Source: Bacteroidota bacterium (lineage in GTDB: Bacteria > Bacteroidota > Ignavibacteria > Ignavibacteriales > Melioribacteraceae). Taken from it: DNA of 45,881 nucleotides. The notes under the pieces were generated by a model. That model made no database searches, was not told the DNA's origin, and saw only the letters and a program-made list of their open reading frames with translations. Of this stretch, positions 25,601-35,169 are shown piece by piece. How positions within the stretch are numbered: the first letter of the stretch is position 1; each line of letters opens with the position of its first letter. The stretch is taken from assembly GCA_018818165.1 (NCBI GenBank), contig JAHISP010000024.1, positions 1-45,881 of the forward strand, read 5' to 3'. Position numbers and translations under genes: made by a program.

Positions 25601-28600
25601 TGATACAGTTATTGTAGATATAAATGGGGATTTTAGTGCTTTTATTAATCTTGTTGAAGGTAAAAACAATATAAGTATTGTTGCTACAGATACAGTTGGT
25701 AACGAGACAAATTTAGCACATGTTATTTATTTAGATAGTACACCACCAGTTTTAACAATTACTAACCCAGCAGATAGTACTGTAACAAATCAAGCAACAA
25801 TTATACTTACTGGTACTGTTGATGGATCAAATGATGTTGTTATAGTCAATGGAGATACAGTGGCTGTTGATCAGAATGGAGATTTCTCAAAAGAGCTTAC
25901 TCTTGCAGAGGCAGAAAATATAATAAATATCACAGCTACTGATGAAGTTGGGAATGAAACAAGTATAACTCGCTTGATTACTTTAAGCTATATGCCTCCA
26001 GTTTTAACAATTGATGAACCCCAAAATAACTTTAGAACAACAGAAAATTTTGTAACAGTTACAGGAGAAGTAAGTGAGTCTGCAGCAATTGTTACAATTA
26101 ATGGAGATACGGTTGCCGTCACTTCAGAAGGATTATTTACTGCTTTAACAGAGATTAATTATGAAGTAAATATTATTGAAATTATTGCAGTAAATGCTGC
26201 TGGTTCGGATAAAATAACAAAAACTGTAATAAAAGAAGAAATAATAATAATTCCAGATAATCCAATTGATATAGCTCCACCAATAGATTCTACTGTTGTT
26301 ACTACATTAGGGAAATCAGTAGAATTTTTATACACTGGGTCTAATCCAATTCAAACAGATCTTGTTGTAGATACTTTAAGCGAACTTAGAATAGCTGTAT
26401 TAAGAGGAAATGTGGTTGATAATAACGGCAGTTATTTAAGTGGCGTTAAGGTATCAATAAAAAATCATAATGAATTTGGCAAAACATATTCAAGAGATGA
26501 TGGTTGGTTTGATATGGTTGTTAATGGGGGTGGAGAATTTGTTGTGAATTTTTCTAAAAATGGATATTTAACCGCTCAAAGACTTATCGAGACTTATTGG
26601 CGTGATTATTCAATTTTAGATCCTATTATACTAGTGGCATTAGATACAAATGTAACCCATGTAGATTTTACAGACTCAGTACAGGTAGCGCATGGAAGTG
26701 TAGAAACTGATACTGACGGAAGTAGGCAAGCAACCATGCTATTTAAAGAAGGAACAAGTGTAATTCTTGAATTACCTGACGGTTCCACTCAATCTTTAAG
26801 CTCAGTTAATGTAAGAGCAACTGAATATACTGTTGGAGAAGGGGGTCCCTCAAAAATGCCAGCTGATCTTCCACCAGCAAGTCAATACACATATTGTGTG
26901 GAACTTACTGCTGATGAAGCTATTAATGTTGGAGCAACTAAAGTATCTTTTGATAAACCCATCTCTTATTTTGTGGAAAATTTTCTTAATTTTCCCATTG
27001 GAACTGTTGTTCCAGTTGGTTACTACGATCGAGAAAAATCAGAATGGGTTGCAGCAGATAATGGTAGAGTAGTTAAAATAGTAGATATAGTTAATGGCTT
27101 TGCTGAAATTGATATTACCGGTGATGATATTGCTGAGAGTTCAATAATACTTCAACCCTTTGGAATATTAGATTTAGAAAGAAAAGAACTAGCAGAAAAA
27201 TATTCAGTCGGGCAAAGCTTATGGTTTATAAATATAAGTCATTTTACACCATACGATTTTAACTGGGGATTATCTCGCTATGCTACAAGTATTAATGTTT
27301 CCCCTCCAAATAATAAACAAATTGATAACGGGTGTACTATACAAGGTTCAATTATTGGTATTCATAATCAAACTTTGGGTGAGAGTATTGGTATTGTTGG
27401 TACCCCATATTCATTGAATTATACTACTGAAGCAGTAGATGGGTACAAAAAGAATAGATACTTAAAGATTCCTGTTATAGGAGAATCAGTTCCTGTTGCT
27501 CTAGGGTCAGTTTCTGTTACGGTACGTATAGCTGGTACAGAACACATTGAGAAATTTGACTCTTTATACCCGAATTTAACGTACAATTTTATCTGGGATG
27601 GAAAAGATGGTTATGGAAGAGATGTAAAAGGTAGTTTCCCTGTTTTAACTAGTAAAAGTTATAAGTTTACTGGTAGTACCAATGATAACAATTCCGAATA
27701 TGGTGTTCTTATTGATACAAGCACTGCCCCGCTTTCTTCCAGTCCAAAAGCATTTTCAAGGAGAGGATGGTGGTGGAGCGATTGGACCATGAATAGTGAA
27801 CCAAGAATTGCAACTAGAGATAATACAGTTAATCAATTCACTAATAGCTTTCTTACTGCACCTCTAGATAGGAGTATAAAAGCTTTACCAAATTGGGGTA
27901 TAAATGTACACCATAGCTATGATGTTAATAAAGGAACATTATATTTTGGAGATGGAAGTAAAAGAAGTGTTAGAGGAGAATTATTAATTAAAACAGTAGC
28001 AGGAAATGGAAATCACGGTGATTTAATTTATTGCTATGGCGGAATGGGCGGTAATGCTCAAGATGCATTTTTTAGTATGCCAGAAGGTGTAAAAGTAGAT
28101 TCTGATGGAAATGTATATTTTTCCGTTTATAGTTGTAATAAAATATTTAAAGTAAATAAAGAAGGGATTATTTCTCCTTTTATACATCAAAATCGTGTTG
28201 AAGATTTTGATATTGGTGTTGATGGCTCATTCTATATTATAGGAAATAATACAATCCGAAGAGTTCGCCCAGATGGGACTAGTGAAACTATTGCAACACC
28301 TCCAACGGGTGGTGGAAGTGGTATTGCTGTTTCTCCAGAAGGAGATATCTATTACTTTAATTATGTAACCAGAAAAATGTATAGAATTGCAAATGATGGT
28401 ACTTCAACAATTATTGCAGGTAATGGAAGTTATACCTCTTCTGGAGATGGTGTTTCTGCTTTGGAAGCTGGTATTAATGTAAGAGGAATTGATGTTGGGA
28501 AAGATGGAGAAATCTACTTTGCTGATGATATGGGGCAGGCGATAAGAAAAATAGATAAAGATGGATATATAAGAACTATTGCTGGAACACTAAATAATTA

Positions 28601-31600
28601 TGGTTATGAAGGTAATGGTGAGCTAGCTGTAAATGCTCTACTTTTTTATCCATCTGGTGTAACAATAGATGATGACGGAAATATTATTATTACAGAGGGT
28701 GCAAATGTTAGTAGTCTTTGTATTATTAGAAAAGTAGATACTGAAGGTATTATTTCAACAATAGCTGGAAAGGCTTATGTTAATGATTTCAGTGGAGAAG
28801 AAACATTTGCTTTAGATGCTAAGTTAGATGACCCTAGAGGAATTGCAGTTGGTCCTGATGGAGTAATCTATTTTGCTGATTATTATAATTACAGAATTAG
28901 AAAGCTATATCCTTCTATGCCTCAATTTTCGGCTAATGATATTAGTATAGCCTCAGAGAATGGAAGTGAAGTATATAATTTTTCTTCTTATGGTAAACAT
29001 CTAAATACAATGGATGCAATAACTAGCAAAATTAAATATAACTTTAGCTACAATTCTGATGGTTTGTTAACATCTATAACAGATATTGATAGTTTAGTTA
29101 CACATATTGAACGAAATGCTTCTGGCAATCCTACAGCTATAATTGCTCCATTTGGGCAGAGAACTGAAATAACATTGGATGGAAATGGTTATGTTGGTGA
29201 AATTAAGAATCCAAATAATGAAATTGTAAGTCTCGAATATATGTCAGATGGATTATTAACAAAAATGACCAACCCAAGATTATTCGATTATATCTTTACA
29301 TATGATTCGTTAGGACTTTTAATTAAAGATGAAAATCCGGCGAATGGGTTTACTGAGCTTGAACGTACTGAAACTAACAATGGATACCAAGTTTTAACAA
29401 GAACTGCTGAGGGTAGGGAAAAAACTTATGGTGTGGAATGGATGTCGGAAGGTGGTATAAGATTTAATAATACTGGTGAAGATAGTTTGAGTATAATTGT
29501 AGAACAAAAACCTAATGGAACCTCAACAAAATATAGTCCTGATGGAACTATAACTATTACCAAACTTGAACCCGACCCTCGTTTTGGCTTGGAAGTTCCA
29601 TTAAAAAATTATGAAACTACTCTCCCTTCTGGTTTGAAAATGAAGTTTGAGCATAAAAGAATTATTACACAAATGATTGCCAATGAAGTTACTGGAATTG
29701 CCGATACAGCAATAGTTAATGGTAAAAAATGGATATCCGATTACAATGGTAACTTAAACATGTTTACCTCAACTTCACCTGAAGGAAGGCAATCATTCAG
29801 TTACACCGATTCACTTGGTAGAGTATTCCAAAGTTCTGCGCTTGGTATTGCTCCAGTAAATTATTTGTATAACAGCAATGGTTTCTTAACTTCTGTTTCG
29901 CAAGATGGAAAAACATCTACATTTAACTATAATACAAACGGTAGGTTACAATCAACCACCGACCCAATGAACAGAACAGAAAGCTACGAATACGATGCAG
30001 TAGGCAGAGTGGTGAAACAAACACTATACAATAACAAAGAGATTCTTTATAGCTATGATGCAAATGGTAACCTTACATCACTAACTCCACCTGGGAGACC
30101 AGCACATATATTCGATTACACTGCTGTTGATTTAACCAATAACTATGTACCACCAATAGTACCCGATAGTGCTGGCGTGACAAAATATATTTACAATTTG
30201 GATAAACAATTAGTAAGTACAATACTACCCGATAGTACTTCAATAAATATAACATACGATACAACCGACTGTGGTTGTAGCAGCAACGGCAAACCAACAG
30301 AAATAAACTTTAGCCGTGGCACTCTGTTTATAAACTATGATACATTAGGCAGATTAGAAAGCACCATAACTCCCGAAAGCAACTTGCTTACATATAGCTA
30401 CGATGGAAGTCTTCCACTATCTATTGCATGGAGTGGAGCTGTAAATGGAACAGTAGGCGTAATCTACAACAACGACTTTAATGTAGTCTCGCAATCGATA
30501 AATGCCAGCAACACAGTAAACTTCAGCTACGATAATGACGGATTACTAACCTCTGCTGGATTGATGAATTACAACTACAACATGCAAAACGGATTACTTT
30601 TAAGTAGCAGTCTCGGCAATTACACAAGCAGCTATGCTTACGATAATACCGGTAATATTGACACTTTTACCACTAAATATAACACAACTGATTTGTTCAA
30701 GACCGTTTATGAAAAAGACTCCCTCAGTAGAATAACAAAAATAACAGAAACCATTGAAGGCGTATCTACTGAAACAGAATACAGATACAACCAAATAGGT
30801 TATTTGGTAGAAGTAAAACAAAATGGAATTGTAAGCACTCAATACAGTTACGACAACAACGGTAACCGCTTAATGACAATAAAAAACCCAATGACAACAA
30901 ATGACACGCTCCTTGCCGTTTACGACAACCAAGACCGAATGCTAACCAATGGAACAGAAAGTTACATTTACGGCAAACGAGGTAATCTACAAGCAAAAGT
31001 AAGTGGAACAGATACCACAAAATATTATTACGATAATCTTGGAAACCTAAACTCAGTAATATTGGCAGATGGAACAATAATTGATTATGTTATTGACGGA
31101 CAAAACAGACGGATTGCTAAATTGTTAAACGGTCAAATTACAAAAAAATGGTTATACCAAGACCAACTAAACCCAGTAGCAGAACTGGATAGTGCAAACA
31201 ATATTGTAGCAAGATATGTTTATGGAACCAAAGCAAACGTACCAGAATACATTGTTAAAGCAGATACAACATATAAAATTATAAGCGACCATCTCGGTAG
31301 TGTGCGAATGTTAGTAAATACAAGTAACGGAAATATTGCCCAACAAATGGATTACGATGCTTGGGGAAACCAAGTTTCAAATCTTGGGTCTAATATCTCA
31401 AGTCTCTCTTTCGCTGGTGGTTTATATGATGAACATACTGGTTTAGTTAGATTTGGAGCAAGAGACTATGATGCTACAGTTGGAAGATGGACGAGTAAAG
31501 ATCCAATTCTTTTTGCTGGTGGGCAGAGTAATTTATATGAATATTGTCTGAATGATCCAATAAACATATTAGACCCAAATGGACTTCAGGTAATAGGTAT

Positions 31601-32009
31601 TTATTCAAAATCAAGTGGTAAAATCCATGCATTGGATTTGAATACTTTTGATGTAGTAAATATAAATGCTGAATCAGGAGGTAAACCTTTTGGCGATCCT
31701 ATACCAAATGGTTTGTATGAAATATTGGATCAAGCTCAAAATCCTGAATCATTCAGACTTGATGCTGCTGATAGATATCCAAGAAACGATGTACATGAAA
31801 GCTCTGGAAGAAACAGATTTAGACTACATGAACCTGGAAATACGATTGGTTGTATTGCAGCAACAAATACAACAGGCTGGCAATCTTTGAAAAATTTGTT
31901 GAACAATACGAAAACTACTCAAGTACCTGATAATGCAAAACCGTGGTGGAAGTTTTGGGGTGGTCAAGAGTATATAAAACGATATGGTTTCTTTTATGTG
32001 AGAGATTAA
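22644..32009 (+). CDS. Giant exported Rhs/YD-repeat polymorphic toxin-like protein
   Basis: A 3121-residue exported protein. In order: Sec signal peptide (about 1-24); six FN3-like repeats of about 97 residues (27-608, YYWRV and SWSNVWSF hallmarks); seven bacterial Ig-like repeats of about 84 residues (610-1200, NGDTVAVDG motifs); a carboxypeptidase-regulatory-like domain (about 1250-1320); an NHL-type propeller (about 1783-2083, DGEIYFADD); YD repeats (about 2129-2875); an Rhs core (ISDHLGSVR through GLVRFGARDYD and DPNGLQ, about 2880-2982); and a variable tip (2983-3121). NHL followed by YD repeats recalls teneurins. The YD shell usually encloses the tip. There is no PAAR or T9SS domain, so the export route after Sec is unclear. 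The next gene is a membrane protein 10 bp away, the likely immunity partner. Confidence 0.93.
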   Translation: MTAIKKTWLSIILSLLFSTNIIGQNSPILNLPSNGATNIPITNTFYWSEVTGASSYVLQISSTSGFYWNQIDLSNLTTTHQQVNGLYMGSLYYWRVGAVVSGITYWSTTGSFTTGSPGGEGGNPGPNHIAPSSGSTVPQTNQSLTWDPVSGATYHVQISTTSNFSYNQVEQSGLTIAEIIPTGLYLNITYYWRVNATVNGETTDWTVPWSFTTSSTPPSIPAAPILATPSNNSSGTGTTPTLTWNASSGADSYGLEVSSDEQFANIITNQTGITTTSYALSGLSNQTTYYWRVNATNNSGSSSWSNVFNFNTSTSTSTATTLVSPNNGATGVPIVNTFYWNEVQGATYTLQISGTSNFSINNIDVSGITDTNYQVTNLGYATFYYWRVGANDGNGVVWSNSRSLTTGSSGGIGGNPGPSLLVPSNASSNIPTNQTFAWEEVAGATYQIQISASSYFGANQVDQSGVTVPSYPASGLYLGTSYFWRVNATTVEGTTDWSEVYSFTTSSTSPTSPVSPILASPVNSATDVSTSTQLVWYQSSEADSYTIEVATDASFNNTIINQAGITTTSYNTSGLSQGQIYYWRVEAVSTSGNSGWSNVWSFTTTSTSITPVLTVTTPEDNALTNVSPVTVTGSVDDPANSVKINGVNVTVNGDGSFSGTVTLTEGENTVLITAYNEINDSVSVFRLINYDSTLPVITIISPDNNLITSSSSLNITGSVNDASDVTLTVNGDTTTVDGSGNFTYNASLLEGTNSIIVIATDEAGNSNTETRTLLVDTVEPIIVITNPVDSSVVGSLSTTLTGNVNDTAISLLTINGDTVAVDGVGNFTFNVSLLEGENNINIIATDKAGNQTNKMHLIVADTTPALLVVNTPTDSLTTNQTTIAVTGNVTDATDMIVTVNGDTVIVDGTGNYSTNVVLSEGQNVIMIIVSDEGGNTKTVTRNVLLDIIAPSITITSPADSSITSLTTATLIGNVTGTDINVVTVNGDTVIVDINGDFSAFINLVEGKNNISIVATDTVGNETNLAHVIYLDSTPPVLTITNPADSTVTNQATIILTGTVDGSNDVVIVNGDTVAVDQNGDFSKELTLAEAENIINITATDEVGNETSITRLITLSYMPPVLTIDEPQNNFRTTENFVTVTGEVSESAAIVTINGDTVAVTSEGLFTALTEINYEVNIIEIIAVNAAGSDKITKTVIKEEIIIIPDNPIDIAPPIDSTVVTTLGKSVEFLYTGSNPIQTDLVVDTLSELRIAVLRGNVVDNNGSYLSGVKVSIKNHNEFGKTYSRDDGWFDMVVNGGGEFVVNFSKNGYLTAQRLIETYWRDYSILDPIILVALDTNVTHVDFTDSVQVAHGSVETDTDGSRQATMLFKEGTSVILELPDGSTQSLSSVNVRATEYTVGEGGPSKMPADLPPASQYTYCVELTADEAINVGATKVSFDKPISYFVENFLNFPIGTVVPVGYYDREKSEWVAADNGRVVKIVDIVNGFAEIDITGDDIAESSIILQPFGILDLERKELAEKYSVGQSLWFINISHFTPYDFNWGLSRYATSINVSPPNNKQIDNGCTIQGSIIGIHNQTLGESIGIVGTPYSLNYTTEAVDGYKKNRYLKIPVIGESVPVALGSVSVTVRIAGTEHIEKFDSLYPNLTYNFIWDGKDGYGRDVKGSFPVLTSKSYKFTGSTNDNNSEYGVLIDTSTAPLSSSPKAFSRRGWWWSDWTMNSEPRIATRDNTVNQFTNSFLTAPLDRSIKALPNWGINVHHSYDVNKGTLYFGDGSKRSVRGELLIKTVAGNGNHGDLIYCYGGMGGNAQDAFFSMPEGVKVDSDGNVYFSVYSCNKIFKVNKEGIISPFIHQNRVEDFDIGVDGSFYIIGNNTIRRVRPDGTSETIATPPTGGGSGIAVSPEGDIYYFNYVTRKMYRIANDGTSTIIAGNGSYTSSGDGVSALEAGINVRGIDVGKDGEIYFADDMGQAIRKIDKDGYIRTIAGTLNNYGYEGNGELAVNALLFYPSGVTIDDDGNIIITEGANVSSLCIIRKVDTEGIISTIAGKAYVNDFSGEETFALDAKLDDPRGIAVGPDGVIYFADYYNYRIRKLYPSMPQFSANDISIASENGSEVYNFSSYGKHLNTMDAITSKIKYNFSYNSDGLLTSITDIDSLVTHIERNASGNPTAIIAPFGQRTEITLDGNGYVGEIKNPNNEIVSLEYMSDGLLTKMTNPRLFDYIFTYDSLGLLIKDENPANGFTELERTETNNGYQVLTRTAEGREKTYGVEWMSEGGIRFNNTGEDSLSIIVEQKPNGTSTKYSPDGTITITKLEPDPRFGLEVPLKNYETTLPSGLKMKFEHKRIITQMIANEVTGIADTAIVNGKKWISDYNGNLNMFTSTSPEGRQSFSYTDSLGRVFQSSALGIAPVNYLYNSNGFLTSVSQDGKTSTFNYNTNGRLQSTTDPMNRTESYEYDAVGRVVKQTLYNNKEILYSYDANGNLTSLTPPGRPAHIFDYTAVDLTNNYVPPIVPDSAGVTKYIYNLDKQLVSTILPDSTSINITYDTTDCGCSSNGKPTEINFSRGTLFINYDTLGRLESTITPESNLLTYSYDGSLPLSIAWSGAVNGTVGVIYNNDFNVVSQSINASNTVNFSYDNDGLLTSAGLMNYNYNMQNGLLLSSSLGNYTSSYAYDNTGNIDTFTTKYNTTDLFKTVYEKDSLSRITKITETIEGVSTETEYRYNQIGYLVEVKQNGIVSTQYSYDNNGNRLMTIKNPMTTNDTLLAVYDNQDRMLTNGTESYIYGKRGNLQAKVSGTDTTKYYYDNLGNLNSVILADGTIIDYVIDGQNRRIAKLLNGQITKKWLYQDQLNPVAELDSANNIVARYVYGTKANVPEYIVKADTTYKIISDHLGSVRMLVNTSNGNIAQQMDYDAWGNQVSNLGSNISSLSFAGGLYDEHTGLVRFGARDYDATVGRWTSKDPILFAGGQSNLYEYCLNDPINILDPNGLQVIGIYSKSSGKIHALDLNTFDVVNINAESGGKPFGDPIPNGLYEILDQAQNPESFRLDAADRYPRNDVHESSGRNRFRLHEPGNTIGCIAATNTTGWQSLKNLLNNTKTTQVPDNAKPWWKFWGGQEYIKRYGFFYVRD
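31590..32009 (+). other. Variable C-terminal tip: Tlde1/L,D-transpeptidase-like domain
   Basis: The last 139 residues of the Rhs protein follow the Tlde1 (DUF2778)/YkuD-like scheme: an opening SKSSGKIHAL strand pair, DPIPNGLYEI (usual PIPxGxYxI), RNRFRLHEPGN and TIGCIAAT. This gives candidate catalytic His3062 and Cys3070. Relatives cut or exchange peptidoglycan stem peptides in the periplasm. The spacing between His and Cys is shorter than in classic YkuD, so activity needs testing. Confidence 0.65.
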
Positions 32010-32018
32010 GGAAATAAA

Positions 32019-32735
32019 ATGAGAGTACAATATTTTTTGTGTAGTATAATAATAAACCTTTTTTTATTAGGAATTTTAGTTTTTACTAGGTTAGTAAGTT
32101 ATGATCTAGATTTTAATCAGATATTGAACGATTTGACATTTGGAAATTTCATCTTCTTTCTATATCTGTTGCTAATTCTTTGCTCACTAGCCTGGCAGTA
32201 TTTAACAATTCATTCAGAAATTCAATTTACGATATTAAATATTATTTTGCTTTTACTTAGCTCTTTTTTATTTGTGGTTATCATAGCTTCGTTAATTAGT
32301 TTTATTTTTAGAGGAGGTATAATTGAATTTGATAATTACTTAATTTATTATAGTGCTAGAAAAATTAAGTTTCTCATTCCACTTTTTATTATTGTAACAA
32401 CATTCTTCTTTTGGCGAAAGTTCTTTCGATTATCAAAAATTAGTAACTTTAAGAAAATCTATAATCGATCAATATTAATTGGAGTAATGTCCTTTATTAC
32501 AGCACTAATGTTTTATTTTGTAAAATTTATTTTTCTAAAAGAAACTAGTTCAAATCTATTTCAAGGACTATTAGTTCTTGTTGGATTTATAATGCCATCT
32601 TATTTTTTTGTTATGAGTTCTATGGCATTACTAAAAGCAAAATTATCGAAGCAAGAGTTTAAGATCAAAAAGATATTTATAATTTTTAGTTTATTAGGCT
32701 CTATTGGATTTACATTAATTACTTCTTTCCTTTAG
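32019..32735 (+). CDS. Multi-pass membrane protein, candidate immunity to the active Rhs tip
   Basis: A 238-residue hydrophobic protein with about six to seven membrane segments (e.g. FFLYLLLILCSLAWQYL, FTILNIILLLLSSFLFVVII, FLIPLFIIVTTFFFW). It has no recognised family motif. It starts 10 bp after the Rhs stop with AAGGAAA in front of the ATG, so it is co-transcribed. A membrane partner fits a tip predicted to act on the cell wall. Immunity is inferred from position only; a transport or anchoring role is possible. Confidence 0.7.
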   Translation: MRVQYFLCSIIINLFLLGILVFTRLVSYDLDFNQILNDLTFGNFIFFLYLLLILCSLAWQYLTIHSEIQFTILNIILLLLSSFLFVVIIASLISFIFRGGIIEFDNYLIYYSARKIKFLIPLFIIVTTFFFWRKFFRLSKISNFKKIYNRSILIGVMSFITALMFYFVKFIFLKETSSNLFQGLLVLVGFIMPSYFFVMSSMALLKAKLSKQEFKIKKIFIIFSLLGSIGFTLITSFL

Positions 32736-32828
32736 TTAAAGTGTGAGTTAATTGAAAGTATAGTTTCATGGCTGTCATGGTTAACAGTGGGAGCCTTTTC
32801 TTTTTTATACAAGTAAATAGTTTTTCAA

Positions 32829-33909
32829 TAGTTACGACAACCAAGACCGAATGCTAACCAATGGAACAGAAAGTTACATTTACGGCAAATGAGGCAATCT
32901 ACAAGCAAAAGTAAGTGGAACAGATACCACAAAATATTATTACGATAATCTTGGAAACCTAAACTCAGTAATATTGGCAGATGGAACAATAATTGATTAT
33001 GTTATTGACGGACAAAACAGAAGAATAGCAAAAAAAGTGAATGGCTCAATTGTTAATAAATAGTTATACCAAGACCAACTAAACCCAGTAGCAGAACTGG
33101 ATAGTGCAAACAATATTGTTGCAAGATACGTTTATGGAACCAAAGCAAACGTACCAGAATACATTATTAAAAGTGATACTACTTATAAAGTAATAAGCGA
33201 CCATTTGGGTTCAGTTAGATTATTAGTAAATGTTTCAAACGGAAATATTGCTCAACGAATAGACTACGATGCGTGGGGCAACCAAGTCGCAAATCTTGGG
33301 TCTAATATCACAAGTCTCTCTTTCGCCGGTGGTTTAACAGATGAACATACTGGACTTGTCCGCTTTGGAGCAAGGGATTATGATCCGATAGAAGGAAGAT
33401 GGACAAGCAAAGATCCAATATTGTTTGCTGGAGGGCAAAGTAATCTTTATGTATATGTTTATAATAATCCAATCAATATTTATGATATTAGTGGATTACA
33501 AGGTAATGTTTGTTCAAAAAACTCAACTGAAGATTATAAAGATGCCCTAAGAAGAATGGAAGCTTTATTAAATCAATTGATTGAAAACAACAAAAATTAT
33601 GAGCAAATAAAAAAGAACGAACAAACTGTTGCTCCATACTTATGGCAACCACCAACGTTTTGGGAAGGTCTTGATCAAGCAGTTCCTATTATGCTTGATG
33701 GAGGAGCAATAGCAGCACTTTATGCAGGTCAACCAATTTTGGCGGGGGGATTTTCTTTTACATCTACTGCATGGACAGCAAAAAATGAAGGTTTTAGTGG
33801 ATCAACAGGAGTTGGTGTTGTGACTATGATTGCTGGGACATATGGACCATTATCTTATCCAATGGCGATTGTGCAAATAGTTTATGATGTATATAGTACA
33901 AAAAAATGA
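32829..33909 (+). pseudogene. Displaced Rhs cassette 1: YD/core remnant plus tip
   Basis: Begins abruptly at TTACGACAACCAAGACCG, matching the intact gene from about 30920 onward nearly base for base. Two in-frame stops (TGA 32890-32892 where the intact gene has CGA; TAG 33061-33063 where it has TGG) prevent expression from upstream. From 33205 the frame is open: ISDHLGSVR core, then a different tip of about 137 residues (KDALRRMEALLNQL, YLWQPPTFWEGLDQAVPIM, then Gly-rich hydrophobic stretches). The tip resembles a membrane-inserting domain. It has no ATG of its own and is probably a donor for tip exchange. Confidence 0.85.
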
Positions 33910-33955
33910 CATTTTTAGTTTTCTGAGTATTTTTATAAAATAAAGGAATAAATAA

Positions 33956-34174
33956 ATGATATTGGTTTTCAGTGTTATTTTGATTTTTATAGGTGCAATA
34001 TTAATGTTTTTTAATGAAAAGATAATAGAACTGTTTAATGAAGATGGATATTTCACCCATAAACAAAATAAATACAGAAAAATTGTAGCGGGTTTAGGAT
34101 TAGTCATTCTTGGTATTTGGGGAATACTCGAATATTTTGGTATCACAGCTTTTATGGGGCAATATGTGAAATAA
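33956..34174 (+). CDS. Two-helix membrane protein, partner of cassette 1
   Basis: A 72-residue protein with two membrane helices (ILVFSVILIFIGAILMFF; IVAGLGLVILGIWGILEYF) separated by a charged loop with a YFTHKQNKYRK motif. AAAGGA lies before the ATG. It is homologous to the partner of cassette 2, and the tips of cassettes 1 and 2 are homologous too, so tip and partner have been inherited as a pair. This is the main argument for an immunity role. Confidence 0.7.
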   Translation: MILVFSVILIFIGAILMFFNEKIIELFNEDGYFTHKQNKYRKIVAGLGLVILGIWGILEYFGITAFMGQYVK

Positions 34175-34260
34175 CAGATTTGTTGCTTTTGCTACGTTTA
34201 GCAAACTTGAAAGTGTTTTTAATAATAGCTCAGAAAATAGTCTTCAACTAGTTTTGTGTT

Positions 34261-34848
34261 ATAATCTCAAGTCTCTCCTTTGCTGGTGGTTTATATGATG
34301 AACATACTGGCTTAGTAAGATTTGGGGCGAGAGATTACAATCCAACATTAGGACGTTGGATAAACAAAGACCCAATTGGTTTTGGTGGCGGTGTTAGTAA
34401 TTTGTACGAGTATTGTGTTAATGATCCAGTTAATTTTGTTGATTTATCAGGTCTTCAGTGTACCATAACTTCTGAGGAATACAAGAAAGATCTTCAGAAA
34501 CTTACTTCATTATATGAACAATTAATAGAGAACACTACTGATTATGCTCAACGAGAAAAAAATGGATTAGCAGTAGAGCCATATTTATGGCATCCACCAA
34601 CTTATTGGGAAGGTCTTGATCAATCGGTTCCTATTATGCTTGATGGAGGAGCAGTAGTTGCAACTTATTTAGGTCAAGTACACGTGGCTGGTGGTCTTGG
34701 CGTAGCATCAACTTTATGGACTCTGAAAAATGATGGTTTAGGTGTCTCAGTTGGTGTTAGTGCAACAACAACTGTTATTGGTGCAGTCTCACCACCTTAT
34801 ATTGCAATACCTGTTGCTCTTGGTCAATTTATTTATGATTTATTTTAA
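34261..34848 (+). pseudogene. Displaced Rhs cassette 2: core fragment plus tip
   Basis: The Rhs core starts mid-motif (ISSLSFAGGLYDEHTGLVRF), 4 codons after an in-frame stop at 34249-34251, with no ATG or ribosome site. The core ends DLSGLQ and is followed by a 131-residue tip paralogous to cassette 1 (YLWHPPTYWEGLDQSVPIMLDGGA; Gly/Val-rich end). It is silent as it stands. The upstream 60 bp repeats before cassette 3. Confidence 0.85.
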
Positions 34849-34888
34849 TAAATAATTGTTTTTTTTTTTATAAATTTGAAGTTAAACG

Positions 34889-35080
34889 ATGGAATTATTT
34901 TTTGGTATTGTTACAATTATTATTGGTATTATGTTGATAGCATTTAATGAAGAATTAATAAAGCTATTAGGTACAGATAAATATTATGACCATAAAAAAG
35001 ATAAGTACAGAAAAATCATTGTAGGAATTGGAACTATTATTTTAGGTATATGGGTATTATTAGATTATTTCATTTCTTAA
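34889..35080 (+). CDS. Two-helix membrane protein, partner of cassette 2
   Basis: A 63-residue paralogue of the protein at 33956: helix 1 (FFGIVTIIIGIMLIAF), loop YYDHKKDKYRKI, helix 2 (GIGTIILGIWVLLDYF). No clear Shine-Dalgarno, so expression is uncertain. Its retention with intact reading frame next to a silent tip suggests that the cassette is kept as a unit. Confidence 0.65.
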   Translation: MELFFGIVTIIIGIMLIAFNEELIKLLGTDKYYDHKKDKYRKIIVGIGTIILGIWVLLDYFIS

Positions 35081-35169
35081 ACTGAAATATTGCATTAAAA
35101 TTAATAGTCTTAATTGAAAGTGTTTTAATAATAGCTCAGAAAATAAACTACAATGAGTTTTGTGTTATA

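Noticed and set aside
23213-25669. Several long minus-strand frames opposite the FN3 and Ig repeats
   Set aside because: Codon shadows of the Thr/Val-rich repeats; no start signals and no family features.
30600-31077. Minus-strand frames opposite the YD repeats
   Set aside because: Shadows of the YD-repeat coding sequence with unlikely Cys/Phe-rich composition.
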